Of a stretch of 64,000 nucleotides of DNA, positions 17,576-26,227 are shown piece by piece. How positions within the stretch are numbered: the first letter of the stretch is position 1; every line of letters starts with the position of its first letter. Both the position numbers and the translations under genes were made by a program. This DNA comes from Bacteroidales bacterium (GTDB taxonomy: Bacteria > Bacteroidota > Bacteroidia > Bacteroidales > UBA3824): NCBI GenBank assembly GCA_016286055.1, contig JAEERW010000005.1, forward strand, positions 217,384 to 281,383, written 5' to 3'. The notes under the pieces were generated by a model. The model did no database searches and was not told where the DNA came from. It saw only the letters and a program-made list of their open reading frames with translations.

Positions 17576-18946
17576 TCATCTTTTTTTAGACTTCATTTTT
17601 TCTTCCAAATATGCCTTATAATCACTCTGTTGGATATGCTGCATAATGGATTCTAATTCGTAATCTTGGAGGTCGTTGCTACTTGGCGAAAAATCGTCGA
17701 AAAACTGAACGGCGTGACTTAGGCGGAAAAACTCTACAAAATCGTCACTGAATCCTAAATTCTTGATAAACTCAGGATTGATAAGGATGTTTCGATTGTG
17801 GTTGTTGTCTACTTCGGCAATAATCCAATCGGGATGTTGAGAGAGATTTTCGGGTGTAGACTCTATATTTTCAGCGTATTTTCTAATATAATCGAGCAAA
17901 AATTCATAAACACTTATCGAAGAGAAAACCTCATCTTCGCTTATCGGAAAAATAGATTGCAGAGAATTGGAATCCATTTTTTGGCGCAAAAGATTATATT
18001 TTAATTTAAGGTGTTGTATATTCAAAAACTTATCAGAAATAGGCACTTTGCAACTATTTATGGCGTTAAAAATTTTGGTAGAATCAGACAATACCTGCAA
18101 ACCGATAGTGGCGTTTTTTTCAGAATTAAATCTATAATTACCACCCATACAATAAGTTTCGCAAGCAATATCCGTCTGAGAACGAGTAAACAATTTTCCC
18201 GATTCCAAATAATAAAACATCAGAGTGTCGCCGGGTTCCACAATATAATTCATAAATGTTTTTCCACCACTGTTATAATCAATTACGCCATCGGTAAACA
18301 ATTCGTACATAGTAAGTTCCGAAACACCGGTAACAGGAATTTTGATTTCGTAACGGTAGCCGAAATGGTCAGTACTGTCGATGGGAAATCCGCTAACTCT
18401 CCGAGCCTCCAAATAGTTGAATACTTCAATTTGGTTAAATCTGCCTACCGAACGTTTAAAAAACGCTCTTGCACCTTGCGCCAAATTGCGAATATACACT
18501 CTAACCACAGCGGTATCCATAGCGTATTTATGCTTTTTAAAAGAGGATGTATCTTTTTCGATACCGCTAAACTGCTGATATGAAGACAATATTTCTTGAG
18601 GCGAAAATTCTAAATTCAAATCAGATTTAATCACTTGTGTGCCGTTGATAGCGAGGGCATTGTATCGGTTGCCATCAATTTCGCGATAATCGGTTGATGT
18701 ATTGTCGATTATGAGCACGGCTTTTGCGCCCGATTTCTTTGAAAGCACTATCTCAGAATCAGAGATAGATTCATAATCCCAAAAATCGTTTTGATAAATG
18801 GCAAATTCTTCGTAAAGACCGCACTCCCATTTACCGTTTGAAAAATTGAGATAATTGCCAATTAGTGAGTCAGGTATCTGGCTACCGTATGGTGTGCAGG
18901 CAGTAAACATTGCTGCAACTATCAATAAATATAATATCTTTTTCAT
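17576..18946 (-). CDS. lipoprotein of unknown function
   Basis: 456 residues. Lipoprotein signal MKKILYLLIVAAMFTAC gives Cys17. The body is mostly beta in the first half (VRVYIRNLAQGARAFFKRSV; YEIKIPVTG) and helical in the second half. It resembles the non-thioredoxin N-terminal part of Bacteroidetes TlpA-like lipoproteins in style (EPGDTLMFYYLESGK is like the DUF4369/TlpA pattern), but no CxxC thioredoxin domain follows. It is 6 bases from the GntR gene, so probably the last gene of the ABC-2 operon. Function not recognised. Confidence 0.65.
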   Translation of the reverse strand: MKKILYLLIVAAMFTACTPYGSQIPDSLIGNYLNFSNGKWECGLYEEFAIYQNDFWDYESISDSEIVLSKKSGAKAVLIIDNTSTDYREIDGNRYNALAINGTQVIKSDLNLEFSPQEILSSYQQFSGIEKDTSSFKKHKYAMDTAVVRVYIRNLAQGARAFFKRSVGRFNQIEVFNYLEARRVSGFPIDSTDHFGYRYEIKIPVTGVSELTMYELFTDGVIDYNSGGKTFMNYIVEPGDTLMFYYLESGKLFTRSQTDIACETYCMGGNYRFNSEKNATIGLQVLSDSTKIFNAINSCKVPISDKFLNIQHLKLKYNLLRQKMDSNSLQSIFPISEDEVFSSISVYEFLLDYIRKYAENIESTPENLSQHPDWIIAEVDNNHNRNILINPEFIKNLGFSDDFVEFFRLSHAVQFFDDFSPSSNDLQDYELESIMQHIQQSDYKAYLEEKMKSKKR

Positions 18947-18952
18947 AATTAT

Positions 18953-19312
18953 TTACTTATTACGTTTGTTATATAGATCCACAATTTCGTTGATAGAAAT
19001 ATTGAGCATATCAATTTCGTTGAAAAACTCATTAAGTTGCTCTTTCATAAATATTTCGCGGCGCATTTCAAGAATTATGCCAGGTGCACCTTCCACCACA
19101 AAATATCCAAGTCCGCGCTTGTTGTAAATGATGCCTTTGTTTTGTAAAAAATCAAACGAGCGCACCACTGTATTAGCGTTAACTTCAAGATTGGCAGCAT
19201 ATTCGCGCACCGACGGAATACGAGTTTCAGGTTGATAGACTCCCGAAACAATGTCACCACAAATTTTATCCACAATTTGAAGATATATTGGTTTATTTTC
19301 TTTGAAATCCAT
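18953..19312 (-). CDS. GntR-family regulator, YtrA subfamily
   Basis: 119 residues. Winged helix with the GntR signature IPSVREYAANLEVNANTVVRSFDFLQNKG, then a short C-terminal helical tail instead of a full effector domain, which marks the YtrA subgroup. Members normally repress the ABC-2 operon in which they sit. Here the gene follows the ABC-2 genes with 7 bases of spacing, so autoregulation of the operon is likely. The order ATPase-permeases-regulator-lipoprotein puts the regulator late. Confidence 0.85.
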   Translation of the reverse strand: MDFKENKPIYLQIVDKICGDIVSGVYQPETRIPSVREYAANLEVNANTVVRSFDFLQNKGIIYNKRGLGYFVVEGAPGIILEMRREIFMKEQLNEFFNEIDMLNISINEIVDLYNKRNK

Positions 19313-19319
19313 AATATTA

Positions 19320-20171
19320 TCATTTTAAGGTGAAACGGGCATATCTTCGATATGCAAAATAGGCACAAACAGCCACCACAAACCATCCAAACAACAATTG
19401 AAAAGCCAAAACTCTAAACGAGGTTTGACGAATCCAACGGATAAAGTCTAATGGAAAACAGTTGTAGTCAGAGAGGTCAATATACTGCTGATTGTTAGAC
19501 GTTATCGCCAAAACAACCAACATCAAAACAATCAATCCCGAAATCACAGCGAGTGTTTTCAACATAGTTTTTTTGCGGAAAAAAGAACCAGCAATAATCA
19601 AAACACCCGACAAGCAGAGATATAGGCAGTATAACCATCCGTTAATCTCTGTAAATGAGGGGAGAGAAGATTCGGTGGTTGTTAAAATACCATTGATAGT
19701 TACCATTGGAATTGTTTCGCCATTAGCACCAATTTGTTCAAAATGCGATATAGTGTAATGTGAAATATGAGTGAAAAAATACGCAACAATAGCGGGTATC
19801 GCCCAAAAAATCAGCATCTTGGAGAGGAATTTTTCTTTAACAGTGGCAGGCATCATTATTTCAGGAATCAACGTCCGCTTATTGGCTGCAAAATTAAACA
19901 TCAAACTTGTAATTATCAGTAACAGAAACGCAACGAAGGGAGGTCCACTGAAAAATAGCGTCATTAAAAATGGCATTTGCTCTCGTGGTTCAAAAACTCC
20001 GAACTGCACCTCATTGCCGTCGAGACGCGACAGGAATTGGAAGAAAGTGAGACCCAGCGAAAAATTTAAATATATTCCAAACACTGCACCTATAATTGCA
20101 AATATTGAAACCATATTGTACGAATCGCGCTTGAATACCTTCCAAAATCTTTTGAAATTAAATTTTTCCAT
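19320..20171 (-). CDS. ABC-2 type membrane subunit
   Basis: 283 residues, six or so membrane segments. Starts MEKFNFKRFWKVFKRD, the same N-terminal motif (FxFKRFW) as its two neighbours, showing that the three arose by duplication. Resembles permease subunits of YtrABCDEF-like transporters. Spaced 5 bases from the next permease. The role in export or envelope stress is inferred from family only. Confidence 0.7.
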   Translation of the reverse strand: MEKFNFKRFWKVFKRDSYNMVSIFAIIGAVFGIYLNFSLGLTFFQFLSRLDGNEVQFGVFEPREQMPFLMTLFFSGPPFVAFLLLIITSLMFNFAANKRTLIPEIMMPATVKEKFLSKMLIFWAIPAIVAYFFTHISHYTISHFEQIGANGETIPMVTINGILTTTESSLPSFTEINGWLYCLYLCLSGVLIIAGSFFRKKTMLKTLAVISGLIVLMLVVLAITSNNQQYIDLSDYNCFPLDFIRWIRQTSFRVLAFQLLFGWFVVAVCAYFAYRRYARFTLK

Positions 20172-20176
20172 AGCGG

Positions 20177-20902
20177 TTAAGAGTTAATGGTTAAAGATTT
20201 ACGTTTATACAACGATACTGATATTGCTATTACAAGCGTTATGGCTACAAAAACCCATTCTGATAATGTTGGAAATTCACGATTAGAAGTATTTACAACT
20301 CCGCTTATATTATGAAACCATATTGGCGTGGAGATAGTCATTGAACTAATAATTATGGCAAAATATGGTAAAATAGCCAATACTCTTTCTTTTATTATTC
20401 CCAAATGGCCACCCAACATAGCAAGACTACCTATAAAAAGGGAGAACAAAAACAGACGACCACAAATTTTCCATTTAATTGCCAAAGGAGATAATGTGTC
20501 ATTAATTATCAAATCGTCAGGGGATAATGGACAAAGGCTGATAATTGCTGCACTAAAAAGGAACGGAATAACAAAAAATAACAAAAGTTTTGCAAAAAAC
20601 TTTTCGTAAATAGTTCCTGGGAAAAGCAAGAAATTCAGTACTTTGCCTTTATCAAATGATTTTGGAAAGTATGATTTTGGAAAGGATACACCCTGCCGAT
20701 ACAAGGATAAATTATAAAAAGTAAACCAAGGAACAAATGAAATTAAACTCACAAGTATAGGTACCTTTAACAAATATCCACAAATGATGATTAATCCAAA
20801 GATAACACATAGGAATACATACCATACCAAATATGAATGATGGAATAGTAATAATTCATATTTAATAATATTCCAAAATCTTTTGAAACTAAATTTTTCC
20901 AT
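20177..20902 (-). CDS. ABC-2 type membrane subunit
   Basis: 241 residues from the ATG at 20902 (MEKFSFKRFWN); the open frame begins four codons upstream within the previous gene. About six membrane segments. The N-terminal KRFW motif is shared with genes at 19320 and 20908. More AT-rich than the neighbours. No ATP-binding motif. Confidence 0.7.
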   Translation of the reverse strand: MEKFSFKRFWNIIKYELLLFHHSYLVWYVFLCVIFGLIIICGYLLKVPILVSLISFVPWFTFYNLSLYRQGVSFPKSYFPKSFDKGKVLNFLLFPGTIYEKFFAKLLLFFVIPFLFSAAIISLCPLSPDDLIINDTLSPLAIKWKICGRLFLFSLFIGSLAMLGGHLGIIKERVLAILPYFAIIISSMTISTPIWFHNISGVVNTSNREFPTLSEWVFVAITLVIAISVSLYKRKSLTINS

Positions 20903-20907
20903 AGCGT

Positions 20908-21633
20908 TTACCAATTAAATTGTTTGATATTAAGTTCTTTGCTTCGGTAAATAAAAAATGATACCACAGCATTGAACACAAAAAATAGCGATGCCAAAAT
21001 GGCGAATAAAACGGTGAATTCGCCGTTTGTAAAACCGCCCCCTGTAAAATTTCCCGCCTGAAAATAAACCCTTATAGGATCGAGCCACATAAAGTTTATA
21101 GAATCAAGGAAAAATTCAGACAAATATCTCAACAGCAAAAGCACTGTTGTAATAAGAAAAATAACAACCGCCATTGCAAACCTCCTCAGCACTGCACCCC
21201 AAAATAGGAATATTCCGCAGAGAAACACCACCGTTATAATCACAGGTGCAAAAAAATATTCAAACTCTTGAAATGAAAGGGTAATCTTAAATACGATAAC
21301 ATAAACAATCATCGGCAGCACAAAATGCTTGATAATTTTAGTTAAGTACTTTTCGAACATTGAAGCAGGATTGGTGAGATAATCGGTGCATATAGTCTTG
21401 ATTTGAAACGAATTAGAAATCATTGACGTTTGAGCAAGCACCATCATTGCACCGCCAATCATTATCAAACCAAATAGTGCGCCGCTCATCGAATAATGCT
21501 GAAAAATAGACCACAGATAAAACAGCAACACCACAACCATTGCACCCGACGGAGCAACGTACTGCTTGGTATTGAGGATGAAATCTCGTTTGAGATGCAT
21601 CCAAAACCTTTTGAAATTAAATACTGTGTTCAT
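20908..21633 (-). CDS. ABC-2 type membrane subunit
   Basis: 241 residues. MNTVFNFKRFWMHLKRDFI start followed by about six membrane helices. The first permease after the ATPase (13-base gap). Third paralogue of the FKRFW-type subunit in this operon. ABC-2 type family is inferred from topology, the YtrA-type regulator and the dedicated ATPase. Confidence 0.75.
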   Translation of the reverse strand: MNTVFNFKRFWMHLKRDFILNTKQYVAPSGAMVVVLLFYLWSIFQHYSMSGALFGLIMIGGAMMVLAQTSMISNSFQIKTICTDYLTNPASMFEKYLTKIIKHFVLPMIVYVIVFKITLSFQEFEYFFAPVIITVVFLCGIFLFWGAVLRRFAMAVVIFLITTVLLLLRYLSEFFLDSINFMWLDPIRVYFQAGNFTGGGFTNGEFTVLFAILASLFFVFNAVVSFFIYRSKELNIKQFNW

Positions 21634-21646
21634 AGTGTATAGTGTT

Positions 21647-22471
21647 TTAACTATTAAAAACTTCGTTGATTTTATCTCTCTGAATCAAAACAGCATTGAA
21701 AAGCATTTCGATACTCATTGGAGTTTCGGGGTCGTCGGCAAGACGCTTGCATACAGAGGCTTTGCCTCCGAGGTTGTCCTGAGTATAAATAGCATTTTCA
21801 GTAGCAGAGTTTGTAAACGAGAGTTTCTGCTCAATTTCCATCACGCTGCGGTCAAACAAGCATTTTTTGCCATCGATAATTGTGATGTGGTCGATAAGGT
21901 TTTGCACGTCAGCCACTTGATGGGTGGAGATGATGATGGTGCGGTTGTCGTCCATACAAGATGAAACCACTTGGCGGAATTGGCTTTTCGACGGAATGTC
22001 GAGACCGTTGGTGGGTTCGTCCATAATCAACAGTGATGTATTGGCGGCAAGAGCAAAACACATAAACGCCTTTTTCTTCTGACCCATCGAAAGTTTGTCT
22101 AACAGGATGTTGGAATCCATATTAAAACCGTGGAGGCATTTGTCGAGAGTTTCGCGGCTGAATTTTGGATAGAACGGCGCATTGAGTTTCACATATTTTT
22201 CAAGAGTAATTTTTGGCAGATCGAACTCCTCCGGCACCAAAAAAAGGTCGGCAAGAGCGTTGGGATTGCGCTTGGTCATATCGTAACCGTTGAACTCAAT
22301 TTTACCTTTCTGCGGAAAAAGAAGCCCGCTCATTAAATATAATAGAGTGGATTTTCCTGCTCCGTTTAATCCGAGCAGACCGTAGATTGTACCTTCTTTG
22401 AATGTAAGGCTCAGATTATCAAACACTTCGTGTTTACCATAACTGAATTGTATTTTGTCGATTACTATCAT
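21647..22471 (-). CDS. ABC transporter ATP-binding protein
   Basis: 274 residues. Walker A GLNGAGKST, signature LSMGQKKK, Walker B LLIMDEPTNGLD and the H-loop IISTHQ are intact. The signature LSMGQ, in place of LSGGQ, is common in YtrB-like ATPases. It is the first gene of the operon and is preceded by a canonical promoter (22497-22529). The partner permeases are the three genes downstream. The C-terminal ~60 residues are an extension without a recognised domain. Confidence 0.88.
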   Translation of the reverse strand: MIVIDKIQFSYGKHEVFDNLSLTFKEGTIYGLLGLNGAGKSTLLYLMSGLLFPQKGKIEFNGYDMTKRNPNALADLFLVPEEFDLPKITLEKYVKLNAPFYPKFSRETLDKCLHGFNMDSNILLDKLSMGQKKKAFMCFALAANTSLLIMDEPTNGLDIPSKSQFRQVVSSCMDDNRTIIISTHQVADVQNLIDHITIIDGKKCLFDRSVMEIEQKLSFTNSATENAIYTQDNLGGKASVCKRLADDPETPMSIEMLFNAVLIQRDKINEVFNS

Positions 22472-22496
22472 AGTGTATTAATGTATTAGTACACCG

Positions 22497-22529
22497 CAAA
22501 GATAAGGCAGAATAAATCATATCTCCAAA
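22497..22529 (-). promoter_or_regulatory. Bacteroides-type promoter of the ABC-2 operon
   Basis: Minus strand: TTTG (22529-22526), 21 bases, TATCTTTG (22504-22497). Both boxes and spacing fit the Bacteroidetes sigma-ABfr consensus. It lies 26 bases before the ATG at 22471. Confidence 0.75.
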
Positions 22530-22631
22530 TTTTTATTCGGTTTTTTTAAAATTTTAACATTTATTAACATATCAGATTCTTAATAGACTTATATTATAAA
22601 TAAATTTGCAATCTATTAAGTATTATCCACT

Positions 22632-23435
22632 ATGAAAAAAGCAATAAAACAATTAGTTGCCGTTGTCATCATATTGATGACTTCCACAAATATTATCATG
22701 GCACAAGACAATGATTTGGAAATAATTCAATCGGAAATCAAAAACTATAATTCAAAATGCCCTATAGAAGTTAGTAAAGGGATATTTATCACCAAAGTAA
22801 AATTGGAAGACCAATATATGCACTATTATTCCAACATAATACCACAAGAAAACGATTCAACAGCATTTCAACGGTTAAAAGAGAATCCACAAAACCAAAA
22901 AGAACTCCTATTAGCATTTCTATCCACACAAAAAACAAACATTGCATACAATTATTTTAAAAAACATCAAATTGGCATAAAATACACATATATTAATAAC
23001 GGTGACGAATCTACAACCATAGATGTGGTAATTACACCCGAAGAAGTAATTGCCGCTTTGGGACAACAATTACCAGCACATAGTATGCTTGAAAAAATGG
23101 TAGAAAACGAGCGTGCGGTTCTCCCTCTTGATACAGGATACGGAATGACCGAAACAGATATTAAGCTAACCGACGAATATATAATGATGTATTATACAAT
23201 AGATGAAAATAAAGCAAACATGGCAAGAAGTAAAGCGATGCTAAATAATCCTGAATATAAAAAACTAGTAATTAACGTGTTAATATCATCACCCTCCACC
23301 AAAATGATGATTGACTACATGGTACAAGACAAAAAAGGGTTGGGGATGGTTTATACTGGAAACAAAAGCCAAGACATTATTCAATGCCTCATCTCAAGTG
23401 ACGAAATCAAAGAAATAATAGAATCTCAAGATTGA
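22632..23435 (+). CDS. secreted protein with an internal duplication
   Basis: 267 residues with a signal peptide (MKKAIKQLVAVVIILMTSTN, cut after IIMA). Not recognised. Two halves of about 110 residues repeat the same order: a CPIEVSKGIFITKVKLEDQY or LPLDTGYGMTETDIKLTDEY motif, a Tyr-rich strand (MHYYSNI / IMMYYTID), helices (NPQNQKELLLAFL / NPEYKKLVINVL), then YTYINNGDE / MVYTGNKSQD and TPEEV / SSDEI endings. The clear duplication suggests two related alpha/beta domains. AT-rich. It is followed by the lipoprotein gene at 23458 and may be transcribed with it. A TAAATTTG box lies at 22601-22608. Confidence 0.65.
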   Translation: MKKAIKQLVAVVIILMTSTNIIMAQDNDLEIIQSEIKNYNSKCPIEVSKGIFITKVKLEDQYMHYYSNIIPQENDSTAFQRLKENPQNQKELLLAFLSTQKTNIAYNYFKKHQIGIKYTYINNGDESTTIDVVITPEEVIAALGQQLPAHSMLEKMVENERAVLPLDTGYGMTETDIKLTDEYIMMYYTIDENKANMARSKAMLNNPEYKKLVINVLISSPSTKMMIDYMVQDKKGLGMVYTGNKSQDIIQCLISSDEIKEIIESQD

Positions 23436-23457
23436 TAATTCACAACGTAATACTATA

Positions 23458-24570
23458 ATGAAAATAATAACCATTACTTTATTGGCTATACCATTAGCCA
23501 TAAGTTGCCAAAACAAACCCAATGTCGACTACACCAAACCATTGGAAGAACATCTGGAATCTGTGGAATTTTTTAATAATGACACCATTATTAGTCAAGA
23601 ACATTCATACTACACTTATGATGGAGATAGTCTAGCCAAAGTAGTATATTTTGAAAACGACAGTGCTAATGCCAAAACTTACGAATTTGTTTGGGAAGAC
23701 AACCAAACCAAGTGTGTGTATATCACAGAATCAGGAGAAAGAGAAAAAGTTATAGAAGAAAAATACAATTCAAAAAAAGAACTCGTAGAAAGAACTGTTT
23801 TCCGTTCATTCGATTACGCTTTTGGCTCTCATTCTCTCTGTTTTTGGCAAGCGGTGTTTTCAGGAGAAATAAAATCTCATCTAATTAAAAAATATAATGA
23901 CCAAGGTTTGTGTATCGAACAATACAATAATTTTCAACCTGGGTGGACCAATATCGAAAAATACGTTTACAATGGGAAAACTAAAACAACGCTTTTTGAA
24001 AGATATCACGACTCAATTAGAATTGACACAAGTGATTTCTTTTTAAGAGGCAAAGAAGAAGTGTATTACGACGATAATTTTAAAAAATTGAAATCTACAA
24101 AAGATTTGCACAGAGACCCACAAAAAGACAACACCTGGGAAGAATATGATTACTATCCCAACGACAGCATCAAAACCAGATACAATTACCAAGATGGACA
24201 ATTAGTTCATACATCTAAATACCAATATGATGACAAATGGCGATTGCTATCAGGTGATGGTTTCACATATGATTACAAGAATTTTACAAAAGAGATATTT
24301 GGCATTAAGGTAAAATATTTGGACGAAAACTTAGACAAACTTGTATACTCTAATATTATGGGCATGGAACAAAAATGCACCTACGACGAATACAAACGAC
24401 CCATTAACGAATCTCTTTCAAACGGCACAACTACCAATCCTGATTTTGATGCCACATATACCTACGATGGAAATGTAACCTACATTTTAAGACACGAACG
24501 AGGTTTTTTAGATAAAAAAGGTGAAAAATCCGTTACCAAAAACATCAAAATCGTATACCAGAAAAACTAA
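23458..24570 (+). CDS. lipoprotein with YD-like strand repeats
   Basis: 370 residues. Lipoprotein signal MKIITITLLAIPLAISC gives Cys17. The body is a run of Tyr/Asp/Lys-rich beta strands (YTYDGDSLAKVVYFEND, VYNGKTKTTLFERY, YQYDDKWRLLSGDGFTYDY) reminiscent of RHS/YD-type repeats without the RHS core. Probably an outer-surface or periplasmic protein. Twenty-two bases separate it from the preceding gene, so an operon is likely. Function unknown. Confidence 0.65.
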   Translation: MKIITITLLAIPLAISCQNKPNVDYTKPLEEHLESVEFFNNDTIISQEHSYYTYDGDSLAKVVYFENDSANAKTYEFVWEDNQTKCVYITESGEREKVIEEKYNSKKELVERTVFRSFDYAFGSHSLCFWQAVFSGEIKSHLIKKYNDQGLCIEQYNNFQPGWTNIEKYVYNGKTKTTLFERYHDSIRIDTSDFFLRGKEEVYYDDNFKKLKSTKDLHRDPQKDNTWEEYDYYPNDSIKTRYNYQDGQLVHTSKYQYDDKWRLLSGDGFTYDYKNFTKEIFGIKVKYLDENLDKLVYSNIMGMEQKCTYDEYKRPINESLSNGTTTNPDFDATYTYDGNVTYILRHERGFLDKKGEKSVTKNIKIVYQKN

Positions 24571-24593
24571 CGTACAAACAAAAAAGTACGTTA
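24568..24593. terminator. weak hairpin between convergent genes
   Basis: TAACGTAC / GTACGTTA with a 10-base A-rich loop. Both arms contain the stop codons of the two convergent genes. On the minus strand it is followed by a short T run. Shared weak terminator is plausible. Confidence 0.4.
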
Positions 24594-26105
24594 ATACTCG
24601 TAAATCAAATTTACAAAACCAGTTTTTTGTAGGCGTTCGCCATCAGCGGAACGATAAGAAATCACATACAGATAAGCGTCGGGCGGATAAAGTTTGCCAC
24701 TACGGTTGCGACCGTCCCAACCCTCATCGGGATTGGTTGTGGCAAATATTTGTTCACCGCGTTTATTGTATACATACATTTTGTAATCACTCATAAAATC
24801 GGCTCGTGGACGGAAATAACGGTTGTCGATATTGTCGTCGTTGGGATTAATAGCATTAGGAACAAATACCATAGGGTCGCGGTGGATGCATACTACGTTT
24901 GAAAACACAGAGTGAGAATTTGATGCCAAATCCTCCTCACAAGCCACTTGATAGCAAAATTTGCCTGAATAGTTGGTGTTGTTAGCTATGATATTCGACA
25001 ATGTGACAGAATAAGAGGAATAAAAGCCAGAAACATTATCAATCAGAGTTTTAGTACCATCGTCATCTACACGGTAAACTGTTGTGGATTTAACATTGCC
25101 GTTTAGGAAAACGTTCTGACTGTTCCACGAAAGCAAATTAGAGTTACCCTCTCCACCTGAAACTTCAAGCACCACATTGTGTGCACCGGACGAAAAAGCT
25201 ACAGGCGAATCGCATTCGCCATACACCATCACCCTATAGTTGTAATGCAAAGCAGGATTGGCAACAGTATCTACAAAAACCATTTCACCATTGGTGGATA
25301 CAGGAAGCTTAAAAACTTGCGAATCGGTAGAATCACCCAACAAAGTGCGCATTAAATATGTTTTGGTTATATCAGCCGACGCAGAAACATTTACCGTAAT
25401 ATCAAGCTGATTGCTGTTATTGGCAGAAACTGAAACCACCGACATTTCATCAGGCACTTTTATATTTGCAGCCACTACAGTAACTATCGGAGAATAAACC
25501 GAAAGTCCATTTTTAAGCACAAATTCTACCGCAAACTTTCTCTCTTCCAGATGTGTAGGAAACGAAAACTGAGTAGTTGTGTCGTTTTGTATCACAACTA
25601 TCCTCTCTCCTATCCCACCCTCGCCTGATCGCACATAACAATAATCTACATCCACACCTTCGATATCAGTCCAATTAAAAGTATAAGTATTGGCACAGCG
25701 GTCGTATTCTGCAACCACCATAGTTGTAGACACAGCCTCGCTCATAAGGCTATATGTTTTTTGAGAATTGTTTTCCACAAAAGCAGCCACCCGATAATAC
25801 TCTTTGCGCGAGGCAGGGTCGGCAAAAGTGGAATAATCGGTAGAATTATCCACCCATTCATTTACAGAAGGGTCGTTGATAACAGCCACATTATTATATG
25901 TGTCGGGCATTACACCCACACCATCGTAAATAAGCCGCTTCACCACATAGCCGTCTACAAGCGACGGATCTGAAATTTTCCACTTAATCACGGGACGTCC
26001 GGTAGTAGTATCTACACTTACGCTCTCTATTTCAGGTATTTCTAAAGTTTGAGCAGTTAAATTCAATCCAAGCTGAAGAGATAATAATATTAAGGTGTAG
26101 CGCAT
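24591..26105 (-). CDS. secreted protein with gliding-motility/type IX C-terminal sorting domain
   Basis: 504 residues with a signal peptide (MRYTLILLSLQLGLNLTAQ). Several fibronectin-III-like beta domains fill about 20-410. The last ~90 residues (VPNAINPNDDNID; YNKRGEQIF; GWDGR; PDAYLYVISYRSADG) are the CHU_C/type B C-terminal signal that directs export by the type IX secretion system and anchoring at the cell surface. This implies that the organism has, or had, a T9SS. No enzymatic domain is visible, so a structural or adhesive role is likely. Confidence 0.8.
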   Translation of the reverse strand: MRYTLILLSLQLGLNLTAQTLEIPEIESVSVDTTTGRPVIKWKISDPSLVDGYVVKRLIYDGVGVMPDTYNNVAVINDPSVNEWVDNSTDYSTFADPASRKEYYRVAAFVENNSQKTYSLMSEAVSTTMVVAEYDRCANTYTFNWTDIEGVDVDYCYVRSGEGGIGERIVVIQNDTTTQFSFPTHLEERKFAVEFVLKNGLSVYSPIVTVVAANIKVPDEMSVVSVSANNSNQLDITVNVSASADITKTYLMRTLLGDSTDSQVFKLPVSTNGEMVFVDTVANPALHYNYRVMVYGECDSPVAFSSGAHNVVLEVSGGEGNSNLLSWNSQNVFLNGNVKSTTVYRVDDDGTKTLIDNVSGFYSSYSVTLSNIIANNTNYSGKFCYQVACEEDLASNSHSVFSNVVCIHRDPMVFVPNAINPNDDNIDNRYFRPRADFMSDYKMYVYNKRGEQIFATTNPDEGWDGRNRSGKLYPPDAYLYVISYRSADGERLQKTGFVNLIYEY

Positions 26106-26227
26106 AGTCTATATTAAATTATTTTTAAAAGATAGAATAATCAAAAACTTTTTACAAAGTTACTAAGTTAAACGAAAAGAATTAAAAAAAATTGACTATA
26201 TTTAAGGTCAAAAAAAAAGAGCAAACT

